A DNA stretch of 64,000 bases from Brevibacterium sediminis (GCF_013623905.1 NZ_JABKDD010000010.1:62001-126000), one strand, 5' to 3'. Shown: positions 25,702 through 34,856, counted from the stretch's first letter. Numbers and translations: made by a program. Notes: generated by a model from the letters alone, not told the origin.

Positions 25702-27495
25702 TCAGGCGGGGAGGATTCCGCGGCGCTTGGCCATGCGGATCAGGGCCGATCCGCCGATGATTGCGGCCACGCCGAAGAAGATCGCGGCACCGATCTCGAC
25801 GCCGGTGCGCGGCAGGGTTCCGCCGCCACCGCCGGCCAGACCCGGACCTTCATCTCCTCCGCCGGTCGAGGCATTGCCTTCGCCGCCTTCGGACCCGCCG
25901 TTCGCAGCGGCACCGCCTCCGGCAGAATCAGACGACCCGTTGGCGTCCTCGGATGCGTTCGAGTCCTCGGTACCTGCCGCACCGTCATTGCCACCGGCGT
26001 CGGACGAGCCCGCGGCATCGTCGGAACCGTTCGCATCATCGGAACCGGACGAGTCGTCATTGCCGTTCACGTCGTCGCCTGGGTCGCCGGGCACTTCGGC
26101 GTCGGGGTCGAGTCCCAGACCGTCGGCGATCGTATAGTGCATGTCGGTCTGGTCGGTCAGCCCGACGACATTGGCCGCGCCCGGACCGTAGGCCGCGATG
26201 CGCAGCTGCGTTCCGGTGTGGCCCTGCGATTCCTCTTCGTCAGCGGTCGCGTAGTTCATCGTCATCTCACTGCCGTCGGCGGTGGTCAGGGTTCGGGTGA
26301 GACCCGGAGTGTCCGAACCGGCACTGACGATCTGGCTGGTGTGAGCGTGGTCGGCGGTGGTGATGACGAGAGTTTCGCCGTCTTCCTTCGCGAAGTCGAG
26401 GGCGGCCTTGACCGCCTCGTCGAGGTCGACGGTCTCACCGATCTGACCGCACGGGTTGGCAGCGTGATCCTGCTTGTCGATGCTCGCCCCCTCGACCTGG
26501 AGGAAGAAGCCCTTGTCATTGTCGAGCAGATCGACAGCCTTGTTCGTCAGCTGGTCGAGCTTCGGCACGTCCGAGGTTCGCTCCGGGTTGTTCTTGCACT
26601 TCACGGCCGGTTCGGTGCCACCTCCGTGCGTGGCCTTCGGTCCCTCCCAGCGAACGGGGAAATTGCCCTCTGTGAAGAGACCGAGCACCGGTGCATCCTG
26701 GTTCGCCTCGGCGACGGAGTCGAGTGAGTCGGAGTCGTCGACGAGCTGGTAGCCGCGTTCCTCCGCCTGCTCACGCAGCGTCTTGTCCTTCCAATCGCCG
26801 GCGGTGGCCTTCTGCTCGAAGGACGCCGAACCGCCGCCGAGGGTGACATCGGCACGAGCATTGAGGATCTGCTCGCTGATCGAGCCGAGACCGCCGTTTT
26901 CCAGAGTCTCGCCCGCGCAGTCCTTGGCAGTCTCCTCGGGGCCGTAGCAGCCGCGCTGGCTGATGTGGGCGAGCTGCGCGGCCGGAGTCGCGTCCTGGAT
27001 CTCCGCGGTCGAGACGTCGCCGGTCTTCATGCCCTTGGCGCGGGCCATCTCGATGAGAGTCTTGTGCGGTTTGCCTGTCCGGTCGACGCCGAGAGCGCCG
27101 TTGTAGGTCTTCGTGCCTGATGACCACCCGGTGGCGCTGGCTGCGGAGTCAGTGACATAGTCCGGCTTGCCGGAATCCCTGTCCACCGCGTAGGTCGTGT
27201 ACTGCCCGGTCAGCGGCAGTTCGTCGAGGCCGTCGAAGCGTCCGTGGGCGCCCTTCGCATAATTGCGGGCGGCGGTGATCTCGGAATCGCCCATGCCGTC
27301 GCCGATGAGGAGGATGACGTTCTTCGCGCCGGAGTCCTCGACCGCGTCGCGAATGGCATCGGTGTTGTCGCCGTCGAGTTGGCGGGCTCCGCCGGGTTCG
27401 TCGATTCCTGCCGCCGAGGCGGGGCTTGCGAATCCGAAGAGTGCGAGGCTGAGTGCGCCGGTTGCCGCGGCGAGACGCAGGGTTGTCTTGGCCAT
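25702..27495 (-). CDS. Cell-wall anchored alkaline phosphatase (PhoA family, LPRTG)
   Basis: The 597-residue secreted phosphomonoesterase has a signal peptide at about 1-29 (ending SPASAAG), metal-binding Asp66 in LLIGDGMGD and the nucleophile Ser117 in [22 protein letters not shown], nearly identical to the E. coli PhoA active site. Further metal-site motifs are [13 protein letters not shown] and [12 protein letters not shown]. After about residue 455 comes a long Asp/Ser/Asn/Gly-rich spacer, then LPRTG (561-565), a hydrophobic helix and a basic tail. It is therefore predicted to be covalently attached to peptidoglycan by a housekeeping sortase, which is not encoded here. AAAGGA precedes the ATG. 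A perfect-stem terminator follows. Confidence 0.9.
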   Translation of the reverse strand: MAKTTLRLAAATGALSLALFGFASPASAAGIDEPGGARQLDGDNTDAIRDAVEDSGAKNVILLIGDGMGDSEITAARNYAKGAHGRFDGLDELPLTGQYTTYAVDRDSGKPDYVTDSAASATGWSSGTKTYNGALGVDRTGKPHKTLIEMARAKGMKTGDVSTAEIQDATPAAQLAHISQRGCYGPEETAKDCAGETLENGGLGSISEQILNARADVTLGGGSASFEQKATAGDWKDKTLREQAEERGYQLVDDSDSLDSVAEANQDAPVLGLFTEGNFPVRWEGPKATHGGGTEPAVKCKNNPERTSDVPKLDQLTNKAVDLLDNDKGFFLQVEGASIDKQDHAANPCGQIGETVDLDEAVKAALDFAKEDGETLVITTADHAHTSQIVSAGSDTPGLTRTLTTADGSEMTMNYATADEEESQGHTGTQLRIAAYGPGAANVVGLTDQTDMHYTIADGLGLDPDAEVPGDPGDDVNGNDDSSGSDDANGSDDAAGSSDAGGNDGAAGTEDSNASEDANGSSDSAGGGAAANGGSEGGEGNASTGGGDEGPGLAGGGGGTLPRTGVEIGAAIFFGVAAIIGGSALIRMAKRRGILPA

Positions 27496-27644
27496 GTGCA
27501 GTCCTTTCGTTGAGGTGCACAAGCGCTCACCGAAGAGGAGGCGTCGTAACGATTCGAGCGGTGCCGGAGGCAGGGCTCGGACGAGTGCGTGAGCGTCGTG
27601 TGCGAGCAGACGGCCTCCAACCTACTCAGCATTCACACAAGGCG

Positions 27645-27673
27645 AGTGGAGGGAACGTGAAGCCTGAGTTAAC
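27645..27673 (-). promoter_or_regulatory. Possible PHO-box-like repeats upstream of alkaline phosphatase
   Basis: On the minus strand, GTTAACT, CTTCACG and CTCCACT occur at an 11-nt period, loosely resembling the GTTCACC direct repeats bound by PhoP in actinobacteria. They match 5, 5 and 4 of 7 positions. They lie about 150-180 bp upstream of the phosphatase start, a weak but functionally fitting match. Confidence 0.3.
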
Positions 27674-27717
27674 TCGCAGGTCGGTCTCTGCGTCTCCGCA
27701 TTAGTTCTGCGAACCGA

Positions 27718-27753
27718 TGACAAATGGCACCCCCGCCTCGGTGACAAATGGCA
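27718..27753. repeat. Tandem dyads upstream of the ABC/two-component operon
   Basis: TGACAAATGGCA occurs twice, at 27718-27729 and 27742-27753, exactly 24 bp apart. Each copy is itself an imperfect palindrome of the form TGNCA-N2-TGNCA. They end about 35 bp before the start of the ABC gene, a plausible binding site for the NarL-type response regulator encoded in the same operon. Confidence 0.6.
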
Positions 27754-27789
27754 TCTGTACACACCTGCTCCGATTTCTAGTCTGTGGAC

Positions 27790-28755
27790 ATGACTTCACA
27801 GACAGCGACTCACACAGCCCCTCCGACCCGGACATCCGCCGCGACCCCTGCAGCTGTCAGCCTTAACCGCCTGACCAAGAGCTTCGGCGAATTGACAGCC
27901 GTCGACGGCCTCAACCTCGACATTCGCCCCGGCGAAGTCGTCGCCTTCCTCGGACCCAACGGGGCTGGTAAGACAACGACCATCGACATGCTCCTCGGAC
28001 TCGGCCGACCAGATGACGGCTCTGTCGAGATCTTCGGGATGCCGCCTCGGCGAGCGGTCGCGCTCGGGCTCGTCAGTTCGGTGATGCAGACCGGTGGACT
28101 GCTCGATGACCTCACCGTCCGCGAAACCGTCGACTACACCTCGGCGATCTTCGCCTCCTCCCTCGACACGGACCTCGTCCTCGAACGCGCGGGGATCACC
28201 GACATCGCCGATTCGGTGGTGAAGAAATGCTCTGGCGGGCAGAAGCAGCGCCTGCGCTTCGCCATGGCCCTGCTGCCGGACCCCGCCCTCATCGTCCTCG
28301 ACGAACCGACCACCGGAATGGACGTCACCGGCCGCCGCGACTTCTGGCACCAGATGCGCGCCGACGCACTGACCGGCAAGACAATCCTCTTCGCCACCCA
28401 CTACCTCGAAGAGGCCGATGAATTCGCCGACCGCGTCGTCCTCGTCGCAGACGGCCGGGTCGTTGCCGACGGACCCGCCCACGAGATCCGCGGCATGACC
28501 GCAGCGAAGACCGTGAGCGCAACCCTGCCGATGACCGACGACACCACCGAATCGGGCGTCAATGACCTGCTCGACCGCCTCGGCGGATTGGCCGGTGTCG
28601 AATCCATCGACGTCGCTGCCAAACGTCTGAAGATGCGCACCACAGACTCGGATGCAGCCGCGAAGATGCTCTTCGAGAACGCGTGCACCGACCTCGAGAT
28701 CACCTCCCATTCCCTTGAAGACGCCTTCATCAGCCTTACCTCGAAAGGAGCCTGA
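27790..28755 (+). CDS. ABC-2 exporter ATP-binding protein (two-component-linked)
   Basis: The 321-residue ATPase has a proline/threonine/alanine-rich leader of about 22 residues, Walker A GPNGAGKT (55-62), the Q-loop SSVMQTGGLLDDLTVRE, signature CSGGQKQRLRFAMALL, Walker B LIVLDEPTTGMD and H-loop ATHYLEEA. A C-terminal regulatory segment follows (about 235-321). It is of the DrrA/NatA-like exporter class. ATG 27790 is used; a GTG at 27784 would add two residues. There is no Shine-Dalgarno, but TCTAGT at 27776-27781 allows a leaderless transcript. It is the first gene of an apparent four-gene operon ending with sensor kinase and response regulator. Confidence 0.87.
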   Translation: MTSQTATHTAPPTRTSAATPAAVSLNRLTKSFGELTAVDGLNLDIRPGEVVAFLGPNGAGKTTTIDMLLGLGRPDDGSVEIFGMPPRRAVALGLVSSVMQTGGLLDDLTVRETVDYTSAIFASSLDTDLVLERAGITDIADSVVKKCSGGQKQRLRFAMALLPDPALIVLDEPTTGMDVTGRRDFWHQMRADALTGKTILFATHYLEEADEFADRVVLVADGRVVADGPAHEIRGMTAAKTVSATLPMTDDTTESGVNDLLDRLGGLAGVESIDVAAKRLKMRTTDSDAAAKMLFENACTDLEITSHSLEDAFISLTSKGA

Positions 28756-28756
28756 A

Positions 28757-29623
28757 ATGTCCGTTCGCCCCGACACCGTTGCCCACCCCGAATCCGCAGC
28801 CCACACTGACTCGCTCACTGACACCGAAACCCGCACCGCCGCCTCGGCGACGTTCCTCACCTCGCTGGAGAACCGACGGGTGCCCCGCCTCGGCGGATTC
28901 TCAGTCACCCTGCTGCGCCTCGAACTGCTGCGGAAGCTGCGCAACCGGCGCACATTGATCTTCACGATGATCATGCCCGCGGTCTTCTACCTCATCTTCG
29001 GCCTGACGAACAAGGGCGAGATGCTCGGCAGCACGGACGCCGCGCTCTACATCTCGGTCTCCTTGGCCACGTATGGGGCGATGATCGCTACCACCACGGG
29101 TGGTGCCCAGGTCGCCATCGAACGCGCGCTCGGGTGGAGCCGGCAGCTCGCACTGACACCGTTGCATCCGGCGGCCTACATCCTCATCAAAGTGATCGTG
29201 TCCATGGCTCTCGGCGCGGTGTCCGTCATCGTCGTCTTCGTCCTCGCCGCCGTCACCGGCGTCCACGCACCATTGGGCACTCTGATGGCCTCCGGTCTCC
29301 TCGTCATCCTCACCTCCGGTGTCTTCGCTGCCTTCGGCGTCATGCTCGGATACCTGCTGCCGGCCGAGAACGCGATCCAGGTGGCCAGCATGGTCCTCGG
29401 CATCCTCTCGCTCATCGGCGGACTCTTCGTTCCACTCGAGATCTGGCCCGACACCCTGCAGACGATCGCCCGCTTCACCCCGGCGTACGGAGTCGGCGAA
29501 ATCGTCCGCGCACCGCTTGGCGGGGGTTACGATCATTGGGCGATCGTCAGCGTGATCGTGTGGCTGGGGATCTTCGTGGCAGGTTCGGCCTGGGCCCTGC
29601 GCCGAGACACCGCACGAGTGTGA
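28757..29623 (+). CDS. ABC-2 exporter permease
   Basis: The 288-residue permease has an N-terminal cytoplasmic region of about 45 residues rich in Thr/Ala/Asp, then about six helices. The first is NRRTLIFTMIMPAVFYLIFG; GGAQVAIERALGWSRQLALTPLHPAAYILIKV and SLIGGLFVPLEIWPDTLQTIARFTPAYGVGEIVRAPL follow, all as expected for ABC-2 exporters regulated by DesKR-like systems. AAAGGAG precedes the ATG, one base after the preceding stop. Substrate unknown; a lipid, peptide or antibiotic are the usual options. Confidence 0.85.
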   Translation: MSVRPDTVAHPESAAHTDSLTDTETRTAASATFLTSLENRRVPRLGGFSVTLLRLELLRKLRNRRTLIFTMIMPAVFYLIFGLTNKGEMLGSTDAALYISVSLATYGAMIATTTGGAQVAIERALGWSRQLALTPLHPAAYILIKVIVSMALGAVSVIVVFVLAAVTGVHAPLGTLMASGLLVILTSGVFAAFGVMLGYLLPAENAIQVASMVLGILSLIGGLFVPLEIWPDTLQTIARFTPAYGVGEIVRAPLGGGYDHWAIVSVIVWLGIFVAGSAWALRRDTARV

Positions 29624-29723
29624 GGCCAATGGTCGCGAACGGGCCACGACACCGCATAAGTGAACGACGCGAACACGACGACCAGCATGACGACCAGCGC
29701 ACAGTGACCGAGGAAGGACCACA

Positions 29724-31034
29724 GTGACCACGCACGACAGCATCGGTGAGGCGAGGGCAGAGTCCTCGCCCGTCGGGCTGCGTTCGCTCAACTTCATGAG
29801 TTGGTTCTTTCCGTTCTTCTGGCTCGTCTTCCTCGTCTACCCCCTGAGCGCATCGTTCCAGCTCGGCGGAGCACAGCGGATCTGGGGCGTGAGCCTCACC
29901 GCCGCATTCGCCGTCATCTTCTACGGCGGAATGATCGCCGGCGGGGTCGGTCTCGGCACCTTCGCCCGCACGATGCGCGATCCCCACGCCCGCCGTACCC
30001 GCCGGGCGCTCATCATCGTCAATGCTTCGATCATCGCAATGATCGTCATCACTGCGGTGGCCGTTCCCATCGTCGGTGAGCAGGCGCTGGCATTCCTCGC
30101 CTATATCTCCGTCCTCTCCGTCGTCTCGATTCGGCGGGTGATACCTGGCCTCATCATTGCGGCATCGACGCTCATCGTCGCCGAGGCGGCCCAACGTCTC
30201 GTCCCCGGGTGGACTCACGATTGGTCGTCCACCTTCGGGATCTCGATCTCCGGGTTCGCCATGGTCATGGCGCTCATGGCCGGCGACCGAGCCCGCGCGG
30301 CACGGGCGGCAGAAGAGGAGAACCGGCGACTCGAGCGGGAGGCCGAACGCTTGCGCGTGTCCCAAGTCGTTCATGATGTGCTCGGACATTCGCTCACCGT
30401 CATCGCGCTCAAGGCGCAGCTGGCGGCGAAGCTCGAAGCGGCCGGCTCGCCTGATGCGGCTCGGCATATCGCCGAGATCGAAGAACTCGCCCGTGGTGCG
30501 CTGGCCGATGTCCGGACCACAGTGCAGGGGACACGGACGATCTCCCTGGCCGAGGAGCTCGTCGAGGCGACTCGTGCGCTGCGCGCCGCCGACATCATGG
30601 TCGAGGCTCCTACCTCGGTCGATGTCGTCGACCCACGGCTGCGAGAACTCTTCGCCTGGAGTCTGCGTGAAGGCAGTACGAACATCCTTCGACATGCCCG
30701 AGCCGGACGGGCCACCATCGTTCTCGAGAGGAATCGATTGACCATCAGCAACGACAACGGTCGCCGCGATGACCCTGCGCACCCGGTCACGGAGCTCAAC
30801 CTCGGCGAGGTGGGTGCCGGGTCCGGCCTGCAGGGACTGCGGAGTCGGGCCCGCGCACTCGGCGGGAGCCTGCGGACGCAGCAGGCCGACGCCGGTTTCG
30901 AACTCATCGTCGAAGGAGCGGATGCGGACCTCGCGCGTCCCCGCGGGGACGCAGGTGGCGGCGAACTCGACGCGGGCGATGCCGATCTCAACGCTGAGAG
31001 AGGTGAGATCGGTGACGACGCTGCTCATTGCTGA
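29724..31034 (+). CDS. Sensor histidine kinase, DesK-like (HisKA_3)
   Basis: The 436-residue membrane kinase starts with GTG behind AGGAAGGA. It has four to six membrane helices in the first 185 residues and a coiled linker (RAAEEENRRLEREAERLRVSQ). The phosphoacceptor is His217 in VVHDVLGHSLTVIALK, and the HATPase domain shows an N-box REGSTNILRHA and G-box GSGLQGLRSRARALGG. The C-terminus ends in an acidic Ala/Gly/Asp-rich tail. It phosphorylates the response regulator whose gene overlaps its 3' end by 23 bp. Such kinases often sense membrane state or the substrate of the linked exporter. Confidence 0.87.
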   Translation: MTTHDSIGEARAESSPVGLRSLNFMSWFFPFFWLVFLVYPLSASFQLGGAQRIWGVSLTAAFAVIFYGGMIAGGVGLGTFARTMRDPHARRTRRALIIVNASIIAMIVITAVAVPIVGEQALAFLAYISVLSVVSIRRVIPGLIIAASTLIVAEAAQRLVPGWTHDWSSTFGISISGFAMVMALMAGDRARAARAAEEENRRLEREAERLRVSQVVHDVLGHSLTVIALKAQLAAKLEAAGSPDAARHIAEIEELARGALADVRTTVQGTRTISLAEELVEATRALRAADIMVEAPTSVDVVDPRLRELFAWSLREGSTNILRHARAGRATIVLERNRLTISNDNGRRDDPAHPVTELNLGEVGAGSGLQGLRSRARALGGSLRTQQADAGFELIVEGADADLARPRGDAGGGELDAGDADLNAERGEIGDDAAHC

Positions 31035-31617
31035 CGATCAGACCATGGTCCGTGAGGCGCTCGCCGCCCTGCTCGGCATGGAATCAGACTTCGAGGTCGT
31101 CGCCCAGTGCGCTCGCGGTTCCGAGGTCGTGCCGGCGATCACCGCGACTCGACCGGATGTGGCGCTGCTCGATGTGGACATGCCCGAACCCGATGGGCTC
31201 ACCGTCGCGGCCACACTCAAGGACAAGTTTCCCGAGGTCAAGGTCATCATCGTCACGACCTACGGGCGGCCCGGCTGGGTTAAGCGCGCCCTGGACGCCG
31301 GGGTCAGCGGGTTCATGGTCAAGGACGCTCCGGTCGACCACCTCGCCGAGGGGATCCGCCGGGTCATGGCCGGGATGTCGGTCATCGATCCCGAACTCGT
31401 CGTCGAATCGACGATGCACGGGGCGTCACCGCTGACCGCGCGGGAGACCGATGTTCTGCGCGCGGCCGCCGACGGGGCGAGCGTCGACGAGGTGGCAGCT
31501 CAGTTGTATCTGTCTGCCGGCACCGTGCGGAATCGTCTGTCCTCGGCGATCGGGAAGACGAACGCCCGCAACCGTGCCGATGCCGCGCGGATCGCCGCAG
31601 AGAACGGCTGGCTGTAA
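31012..31617 (+). CDS. Response regulator, NarL/FixJ (LuxR HTH) type
   Basis: The 201-residue regulator has a receiver domain with the acidic pair in LLIADDQTM, the phosphorylation site Asp54 in LLDVDMPEPDG and the conserved Lys in MVKDAP. A LuxR-type HTH follows (about 135-195, PLTARETDVLRAAADGASVDEVAAQLYLSAGTVRNRLSSAIGKTNARNRADAARIA). The start is GTG 31012 with GAGGTGA upstream, nested in the kinase gene so translation is coupled. The predicted targets are the tandem TGNCA dyads at 27718-27753. A decayed copy of its last codons is found at 32603-32632. Confidence 0.88.
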   Translation: MTTLLIADDQTMVREALAALLGMESDFEVVAQCARGSEVVPAITATRPDVALLDVDMPEPDGLTVAATLKDKFPEVKVIIVTTYGRPGWVKRALDAGVSGFMVKDAPVDHLAEGIRRVMAGMSVIDPELVVESTMHGASPLTARETDVLRAAADGASVDEVAAQLYLSAGTVRNRLSSAIGKTNARNRADAARIAAENGWL

Positions 31618-31681
31618 GGGACGCCGACCCCGGCGGGACGAGAAGGAGGGGATCCACTTCGCAGCACGCCGAGACAGGGGG

Positions 31682-32488
31682 TCACCAGCTGATGAGGTCC
31701 CGGACCGGACGCGGTACGCGCGATGACTCGTCGAACAGGACACGGGAGCGCGGAGCACGATTGCGCAGTAGGGTCAGACCGCACGGGACGAGCGCAAGAG
31801 CAAGACACAGCCCGCCGACTCCGGGCTCATGTTCCTTGAGGATTCCCATCCCGAGCCAGCCAGCGGGAAGGATCAGCAGGCTTCGCACCAGCCCGAAAGT
31901 TCGAGATCGATAGGCGGCGACGGCGATGAGAACAGAGCCGAGAATGGTTCCGACGGAGATGACAACAGGAACTCGCCAGAAGGCATAGGCAAGTTCTCCG
32001 TAGCCATCGAGGAACAACGAGGACGCCGAGTCGCTTCCGAGCCGTTCGACCAGATTGAAAGCGGTGGCATCGACCCCTAGATAGAAGATCCGCGCACTGA
32101 GTCCGAACGTCATCAGACAGGCTCCGAGCGCAGGGATCAGCGGAGCTCGGCGGGCCGAGATGTGAGCGAGCGCGATCATCGCCGGTATCAGTACGAGGGC
32201 ACCGATGAGCTGGAGCGTCCACCCCGCGGTGGAGAGTCCTGGTGCTCGTTCATGGACCACGATCAGCATTGGTGCGGCAAACGCATCCGCATCGAGTGCA
32301 TCGAGCTCAGTCGGAGTCAGGGCCGCTGACTGCCTGGCCAGCCACTGCAGAAACAAGCCCGACGTCCACGCCAGAGGACCGACGATCAGCGTAAGACTGC
32401 CGAGAACCTGCCCGGGAAACGGGCTCCAACGGTCGAACGTCGAGCCGGGCGCGAGGTGGTCGTCGGGAGTGCCCGGAGGAACCGACAC
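31682..32488 (-). CDS. Hypothetical multi-pass membrane protein
   Basis: The 268-residue protein has about six predicted membrane helices (VLGSLTLIVGPLAWTSGLFLQWLA first, LALALVPCGLTLLRN last) and basic short loops. I do not recognise a family. The start is GTG 32488, because CAGGAGG lies 7 nt upstream; an in-frame TTG at 32545 lacks a ribosome site. It stands between the two-component operon and an ABC exporter, on the minus strand, with 163 bp upstream that contain a relic of a response-regulator gene. Confidence 0.65.
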   Translation of the reverse strand: MSVPPGTPDDHLAPGSTFDRWSPFPGQVLGSLTLIVGPLAWTSGLFLQWLARQSAALTPTELDALDADAFAAPMLIVVHERAPGLSTAGWTLQLIGALVLIPAMIALAHISARRAPLIPALGACLMTFGLSARIFYLGVDATAFNLVERLGSDSASSLFLDGYGELAYAFWRVPVVISVGTILGSVLIAVAAYRSRTFGLVRSLLILPAGWLGMGILKEHEPGVGGLCLALALVPCGLTLLRNRAPRSRVLFDESSRVPRPVRDLISW

Positions 32489-32602
32489 TGTGAAGCCTCC
32501 TGACTGACGATGAGAGTCCAGCGGCGCGATTTCGGCTGAGGACAAGGTGCACTGCCCCGTTGACGAGTCTAGGCGAGGAATTCCCCCGGTTCCAGAGTCG
32601 GA

Positions 32603-32632
32603 CGCAGATCCGCGGAGAACGGTTGGCTGTAG
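32603..32632 (+). pseudogene. Relic of a NarL-type response regulator 3' end
   Basis: Bases 32612-32632 encode AENGWL-stop. They match the last 21 bases of the response regulator at 31597-31617 at 18 positions, and all three differences are at third codon positions, the mark of once-coding sequence. Upstream similarity fades within about ten bases into the region of the membrane-protein gene. It is probably the remnant of a second two-component system once linked to the NatAB-like exporter. Confidence 0.5.
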
Positions 32633-32651
32633 CGCTCAGCCAGTCAGGCTG

Positions 32652-33794
32652 TCACCGCCGCAGCGCCTGTCCCCAGGTCAGCTTCGGTCCCGTCTTCAGG
32701 ATCGAGCGTTCGAAGATCCTCGTGGCCAGCAGCAGCGCGAGCAGCGTGGTGACGATGAGGATGAACAGGGACACCAGCGGCTCCCACCATTCGATGGTGC
32801 CGAGGAAGACTCGCATCGGCACTGCCACCGCCGCGGAGAACGGAATGTAGGACAGCACCGCCATGACCGTTTCGTTCGACGAGAAGATGATGACGCCCAT
32901 GTAGGGGAGGAATATGAGCATCATGATCGGCGTGCTCGTCGACGGCAGGTCCTCGGTGCGAGAAACCATCGATGCCGCGGCCGCGTAGAGGGCGGCGACC
33001 ATGACGAAGCCGACGATGAAGAGCGGGACGAACCAGGCGATCGGTTCGGCGACCTTGCCCAGCACCAGGTCGTTTCCGCTGATGGCAGCGCCCGCGAGGA
33101 CCGCAATCGCGGTGAGTCCGATCTGTGCGAAAGCGAGGATCGTGCAGGCGATGACCTTGCCGAACATGAGCACCCGCGCCGAGGTGGACGCGAGCAGGAT
33201 CTCCACGATCCGCGACTGCTTCTCCTCCACCACTGACGAAGCGATCGTGTTCCCGAACGTCATCGCCGCCATGAAGAACACCAGGCCGAGGCCGAGCCCG
33301 ATGAAGTAGGTGAGCGCTGGGTCGGGGGCGTCGGGATCGAGGAGTTCGACCTCGGGGGTGAGGCTGAGTGCCCCGATGAGTGATTCCGGTGCCGAGCGCA
33401 GGGACAGCACGGCGACCCCGGTCGGCGAATTCTGGGATTCGACGACGGCGGATTCGACCTCCTCGGAGGTGATCAGGGCTTTTGCCTCGTCGACGTCAGC
33501 GACTTCGACGGTCTCGATATTGTCGATTCCCTCGACGGCTTTCGCCCCCGCCGAGGTGACCGCCACCTTGTCCGTGGAGGAGAACAAAGAGGGCAGCGCC
33601 CCGGAGACCCCGACGAGGACGCCGAAGAGGACGATGCTCAGGATCGTCGAAACCATGAACGCCTTCGACTTGATTCGCACCATGATCTCGCGTTCGATGA
33701 CCAGGCCCATGGCAGTGGTGAAACCGGCTCGGTTCGTGCTGACTGGAGACTTGTGGGTGCTGTCGGCTGCGGTGGTCGTATCGGTGGTGCTCAT
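32652..33794 (-). CDS. ABC-2 exporter permease (NatB-like)
   Basis: The 380-residue permease has a first helix at about residues 45-67 (SKAFMVSTILSIVLFGVLVGVSG) and a large extracellular domain (about 70-165). Then come five helices, including VVEEKQSRIVEILLASTSARVLMFGK, the NatB/YhaP-type coupling loop, and a final LVSLFILIVTTLLALLLATRIFERSILKTG. NatAB-type systems export sodium or act on cell-envelope stress; the substrate here is not assignable. The start overlaps the stop of its ATPase (ATGA). Confidence 0.85.
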   Translation of the reverse strand: MSTTDTTTAADSTHKSPVSTNRAGFTTAMGLVIEREIMVRIKSKAFMVSTILSIVLFGVLVGVSGALPSLFSSTDKVAVTSAGAKAVEGIDNIETVEVADVDEAKALITSEEVESAVVESQNSPTGVAVLSLRSAPESLIGALSLTPEVELLDPDAPDPALTYFIGLGLGLVFFMAAMTFGNTIASSVVEEKQSRIVEILLASTSARVLMFGKVIACTILAFAQIGLTAIAVLAGAAISGNDLVLGKVAEPIAWFVPLFIVGFVMVAALYAAAASMVSRTEDLPSTSTPIMMLIFLPYMGVIIFSSNETVMAVLSYIPFSAAVAVPMRVFLGTIEWWEPLVSLFILIVTTLLALLLATRIFERSILKTGPKLTWGQALRR

Positions 33795-34678
33795 GCCTGC
33801 GTGACCTCCTGGAAGAGACGGTTGAGGGCGACTTCGTGCGGAGCGAAGGACGACACCGATGAGACGGTGAGCGCTTTGCGCAGAACCGCCTCGGCAGTAT
33901 CGGCGTTCGGGGCTGTGAACCGGGCCCAATTGCCATCGAGTTCGACGACGGAGATATCGGGCAGACCACGCACCCAGCCGAGGTCCGCATCCGTCTGCAG
34001 CGTCCACTCGGGCAGGCTGCGCTGACGGCGCAGTTCCGCGGTGGTGCCGGCTGCGACGAGGCGGCCGTCATTGATGATGACGAGGTCGTCGACAAGGCGT
34101 TCGACGAGGTCGAGCTGGTGACTGGAGAAGAGGACCGGAGCGCCGGAGGAGGCAAAGTCGGTGAGGACGCCCAGGGTGCGTTCGACGGCTACGGGGTCGA
34201 GGCCGGAGAACGGCTCGTCGAGGACGAGGGCCTGCGGGTCATGGATGAGAGCCGCAGCGATCTGGACCTTCTGCTGATTGCCGAGGCTGACTGATTCAAG
34301 GGTGTCGGTGGGTTCGCCCTTGAGCTCGAGCTGTTCGAGGAGGTCGAGCCCGCGCTTCTTCGCCGCTTGGCGGGTGAGTCCGTGGAAGCGAGCGAGGTAG
34401 ACCAGCTGATCGATGATCGGCATCTTGGGGTAGAGGCCGCGTTCCTCAGGCATGTAGCCGATCGCGCTGCGGTGGCCGGCGGTGATAGGGGTGCCGTCGA
34501 CGAGGATGCGCCCGGAATCGGCGGCCAGGACGCCGAGGATGATCCGCATGGTCGTGGTCTTGCCGGAGCCGTTCGAACCGGCGAAGCCTGTCATCCGACC
34601 GTCGCCGATGTCGAAGCTGAGGTCGTGCAGCACCTGCTTGTCTCCGAAGCTGCGGTTGATGTTCTCCAAGGTGATCAT
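33791..34678 (-). CDS. ABC exporter ATP-binding protein (NatA-like)
   Basis: The 295-residue ATPase has Walker A AGSNGSGKTT (33-42), the Q-loop GYMPEERGLYPKM typical of the NatA/YhaQ group, a slightly unusual signature SLGNQQKVQIAAALI, Walker B ALVLDEPFSGLDP and H-loop FSSHQLD. A C-terminal DUF4162-like region (about 220-295) ends in SVSSFAPHEVALNRLFQEV. It is paired with the NatB-like permease through an ATGA overlap. GAAG just before ATG is the only ribosome signal. It is divergent from a DinB-like gene. Confidence 0.87.
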   Translation of the reverse strand: MITLENINRSFGDKQVLHDLSFDIGDGRMTGFAGSNGSGKTTTMRIILGVLAADSGRILVDGTPITAGHRSAIGYMPEERGLYPKMPIIDQLVYLARFHGLTRQAAKKRGLDLLEQLELKGEPTDTLESVSLGNQQKVQIAAALIHDPQALVLDEPFSGLDPVAVERTLGVLTDFASSGAPVLFSSHQLDLVERLVDDLVIINDGRLVAAGTTAELRRQRSLPEWTLQTDADLGWVRGLPDISVVELDGNWARFTAPNADTAEAVLRKALTVSSVSSFAPHEVALNRLFQEVTQA

Positions 34679-34843
34679 GCTTCAACGCTATGCGGAGACC
34701 GGCCTGAGCGGATCAGTCTTGAGGGTGAATTCGGTACCCTGCGTGAGGGGGATCGCGGCTCTTCGCGATCGAGGGTGCAATCGGGGTCGGTCGGCGCTTG
34801 CGAAGACTCCGAATATCCCCTGTTGCGTGGTTCGGTACGCGAG

Positions 34844-34849
34844 TATCAT
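34844..34849 (+). promoter_or_regulatory. -10 box of a leaderless DinB-like gene
   Basis: TATCAT with 7 nt to the ATG at 34857 and no Shine-Dalgarno in between; no convincing -35. Confidence 0.4.
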
Positions 34850-34856
34850 TCAGCCC

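Noticed and set aside
29547-31028. 493-codon minus-strand frame opposite the DesK-like kinase
   Set aside because: Composition is Glu/Arg/Asp/Gly shadow sequence; the plus strand has intact kinase motifs and coupled neighbours.
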